From positions 1-26,017 of IMG/VR virus record IMGVR_UViG_3300031841_002568: a DNA stretch of 26,017 bases; one strand, 5' to 3'. Position 1 is the first letter of the stretch. Each line of letters begins with the position of its first letter. The notes under the pieces are model-generated. The model made no database searches and was not told where the DNA came from. It worked only from the letters and a program-made list of their open reading frames with translations. Below, one piece after another: positions 24,301-26,017 of this stretch. The position numbers and the translations under genes were made by a program. Source of the DNA: a virus.

Positions 24301-24882
24301 ATGCCGAAACCAATTTATACACCTTCCAGTAAACGTAAGCCACCGGAGTATACTATGGGCAATGAATATGTTTACGCAGATACACGTGAGGAGTATATTG
24401 GTTTATATGTGAAGTATCCTAACGGTACTAAGTATACTACGCCATCGGAAAACAATCCTGAACGTGAATTAGCAGTCATGACAATTGCAGACCGGTCACC
24501 TAATACAAGTAGATATGCTCAAATAACACAATTACAGTTCTACAAAAAGTATGAACCGATTTTACATTATCCTACTATAACTGCTAAAAACAAAGAAGCA
24601 GGATTTCTTGATAGAGCATTTGCACAGAAAATAAATGAACCTGATCAGATTATCGAGATAACCGTGCCAGAAGCGTTTAAAGCATCGCCTGGCAATGAGC
24701 CTAGTATTGATACTAATCGATATCGTGTAGGTGTATTGCAATGGGCAATTGCAGGAAGTAGTAAATCGATTAGAGATCGCAATACAGCTGCAATATCTAC
24801 GTTAGAACGTACAATGCCAGGTATCAAACAATTCTTAAATGATTTGGACGAATTTAGTAATTCGGTTGTCAATTTAACTTGA
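24301..24882 (+). CDS. Putative baseplate-associated structural protein
   Basis: A 193-aa protein that I cannot place in a named family. Visible features are a segment YTMGNEYVYADTREEYIGLY followed by VKYPNGTKYTT near residues 17-46, a type of Y-x-G-x-Y turn I have seen in structural proteins of marine T4-like phages. A helical C-terminus follows (VGVLQWAIAGSSKSIRD and FLNDLDEFSNSVV). The gene begins two bases after the hub stop, with no promoter between them, so it is the last gene of the tape-measure/baseplate operon. A minor baseplate role is inferred from that position only. Confidence 0.6.
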   Translation: MPKPIYTPSSKRKPPEYTMGNEYVYADTREEYIGLYVKYPNGTKYTTPSENNPERELAVMTIADRSPNTSRYAQITQLQFYKKYEPILHYPTITAKNKEAGFLDRAFAQKINEPDQIIEITVPEAFKASPGNEPSIDTNRYRVGVLQWAIAGSSKSIRDRNTAAISTLERTMPGIKQFLNDLDEFSNSVVNLT

Positions 24883-24884
24883 TT

Positions 24885-24900
24885 CTCTTATATTTAAGAG
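24885..24900 (+). promoter_or_regulatory. Hairpin directly before the polymerase start codon
   Basis: CTCTTA (24885-24890) pairs perfectly with TAAGAG (24895-24900) around a TATT loop; T24884 can also pair with the A of the ATG at 24901. It ends at the start codon and contains the only purine-rich stretch before it. No T-run follows, so it is not a terminator. It also includes TATTTAAG (24891-24898), a weak match to the late-promoter motif. Confidence 0.4.
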
Positions 24901-26017
24901 ATGATCATCGAATCAGATTCAGATCTTAAGTATGTACAAGAGTCCTTAGAACGAGGCGATAGCTTCTGGATTCCAATGTATTCGGACGTATACAAGCATT
25001 ATACTAACAATGATCTTAGCTTTGTTTACATCTATTCAATAGCCGATGATCAGGATTATCTGATTCCGTTACGGCATATGGATTGCTTATGCCTACAAAG
25101 AGAACGTATACAAGAACTTGCAAGTCCACATAGTATCTTTGTATTAGCAAAGAAACGATTCATGCATTTCTATAGTAAAACGTGTTATGATGCAGATCTC
25201 ATGGCATGGTGGCGGACTTTGAAAATGTTACCATACGATGATGTGAATACAGCTGCACATGATACTTGGAACAAGTGGTGGCATGCCGAGCCTAATACAA
25301 ATGATTGGCTACCTGTAACTAAACATTATGAGCGTTGTATAACAATGCGTAAGTTGTTTATGGAGCAGTACAATACATTTACATTGACCGAAGAGTTCAA
25401 ACGATATGATTCGTACATCATTGACAACTTCTATGCTGTAGAACAATCTGGATTGAGAGTAGACTATACTAAGTTCACAGGACATTTCAAGACGAATGGT
25501 CTAAAAGATAGTATGGCTAAGACAGAATACAATCCATATACGAGTACAGGCCGACCTAGTAACAAGTTCGGCGGAGTTAATTATGCTGCGCTCAATAAAG
25601 AAGATGGATGTAGGACTGCATTTGTAAGTAGATTTGAACGAGGTATGTTGTTGGAGTTTGACTATGATGCATATCACGTACGGCTGATTGCAGAGTTGAT
25701 AGGATATGATTTGCCCGACGGATCTGTTCATGAATACTTTGGTAGACAGTATTTCGGTAAGGACGAATTATCAGATGAAGAATATGCTCAAAGTAAACAG
25801 ATTACGTTTAGATTGTTATATGGGGGCATCGATTCAGACTTTGCAAAAGTTCCATTCTTTGGTAAGGTGCAATCATATGTAGGTAGTCTTTGGCGAGGAT
25901 TTAAACAAGATGGTTACATAACAACTCCATACTTCAAACGGCGAATGCCCGGCGAACATATGTGGGAGATGAATCCTAACAAATTGTTTAACTATCTTTT
26001 GCAAGCAACTGAAACAG
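24901..26017 (+). CDS. Family A DNA polymerase-like protein, 5' part (partial)
   Basis: Open for 372 codons to the end of the window. Family A (Pol I) landmarks in order are VEQSGLRVD (residues 180-188), TSTGRPSN (214-221, the T-x-TGR-x-S motif), motif A as EFDYDAYHVRLIAEL with D254 in the metal-binding position, HEYFGRQYFG (277-286), and motif B as SKQITFRLLYGG with K299, F303 and Y307 matching E. coli K758, F762 and Y766. Motif C lies beyond the window. Differences are H259 where Pol I has the steric-gate Glu710, and Tyr295 where it has Arg754. Residues 1-130 resemble a 3'-5' exonuclease domain (LSFVYIYSIADDQDYLIPL) but without the catalytic Asp/Glu residues. T4 itself uses a family B polymerase. 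The start agrees with the beginning of the exonuclease-like fold, but its ribosome-binding site is poor and hairpin-embedded. Confidence 0.75.
   Translation, partial: MIIESDSDLKYVQESLERGDSFWIPMYSDVYKHYTNNDLSFVYIYSIADDQDYLIPLRHMDCLCLQRERIQELASPHSIFVLAKKRFMHFYSKTCYDADLMAWWRTLKMLPYDDVNTAAHDTWNKWWHAEPNTNDWLPVTKHYERCITMRKLFMEQYNTFTLTEEFKRYDSYIIDNFYAVEQSGLRVDYTKFTGHFKTNGLKDSMAKTEYNPYTSTGRPSNKFGGVNYAALNKEDGCRTAFVSRFERGMLLEFDYDAYHVRLIAELIGYDLPDGSVHEYFGRQYFGKDELSDEEYAQSKQITFRLLYGGIDSDFAKVPFFGKVQSYVGSLWRGFKQDGYITTPYFKRRMPGEHMWEMNPNKLFNYLLQATET

Noticed and set aside
24885-24900. Terminator between the baseplate operon and the polymerase gene
   Set aside because: The inverted repeat is AT-rich, has no following T-run and ends at a start codon; a translation-level role is more likely.

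Overview
The window looks like the virion-morphogenesis region of a T4-related contractile-tailed bacteriophage (myovirus). Several proteins can be aligned by eye to T4 proteins: neck proteins gp13, gp14 and gp15, tail sheath gp18, tail tube gp19, the gp26-type baseplate/tail chaperone, and a gp27-type baseplate hub. Base composition is AT-rich (about 37-38% GC in lines counted by hand). All convincing genes lie on the + strand, densely packed, with many stop/start contacts. No rRNA, tRNA, CRISPR, integrase or insertion sequence was seen. The host cannot be read from the sequence; the adhesin styles and the small proteins resemble marine T4-like phages as I recall them (inference).

Layout. 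(1) 1-8689: an adhesin/tail-fibre block. It holds the 3' end of a LamG-type protein, an 1129-aa fibre with VGIGTT repeats, two paralogous SGSF-repeat proteins and a fibre with a short collagen-like stretch. (2) 8725-11366: gp13, gp14 and gp15, the neck and tail terminator, in one translationally coupled run. (3) 11379-13423: two more adhesin-like proteins, one with a dockerin-like calcium loop and one with eleven SHAEG-type 14-residue repeats, followed by a small coiled-coil protein. (4) 13486-16137: sheath and tube, closed by the only clear rho-independent terminator. (5) 16241-24882: a gp26-like chaperone with a probable programmed frameshift, a small basic protein, the tape measure and four baseplate/hub genes. 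(6) 24901-end: the 5' part of an unusual family A DNA polymerase-like gene.

Regulation. Nine intergenic copies of TATTTATA/TATTTATT sit upstream of start codons. They divide the region into probable late transcription units: 391-7111, 7124-8689, 8725-12221, 12264-13106, 13148-13423, 13486-15606, 15649-16137, 16241-17294 and 17319 onward. The motif is the reverse complement of the T4 late promoter TATAAATA but lies in the gene-sense position. Ahead of the sheath gene it sits inside the 5' arm of a hairpin that would hide the sheath ribosome-binding site in read-through transcripts. A promoter-proximal transcript would lack that arm. This is the arrangement known from T4 genes e, soc and 49.

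Most notable observations: the promoter-in-hairpin switch before the sheath gene, a +1 (or -2) frameshift site in the tail chaperone, a family A polymerase with degenerate exonuclease and O-helix residues next to a start-codon hairpin, and a rich, repeatedly duplicated adhesin cassette. There is no stretch longer than 300 bases without a gene.
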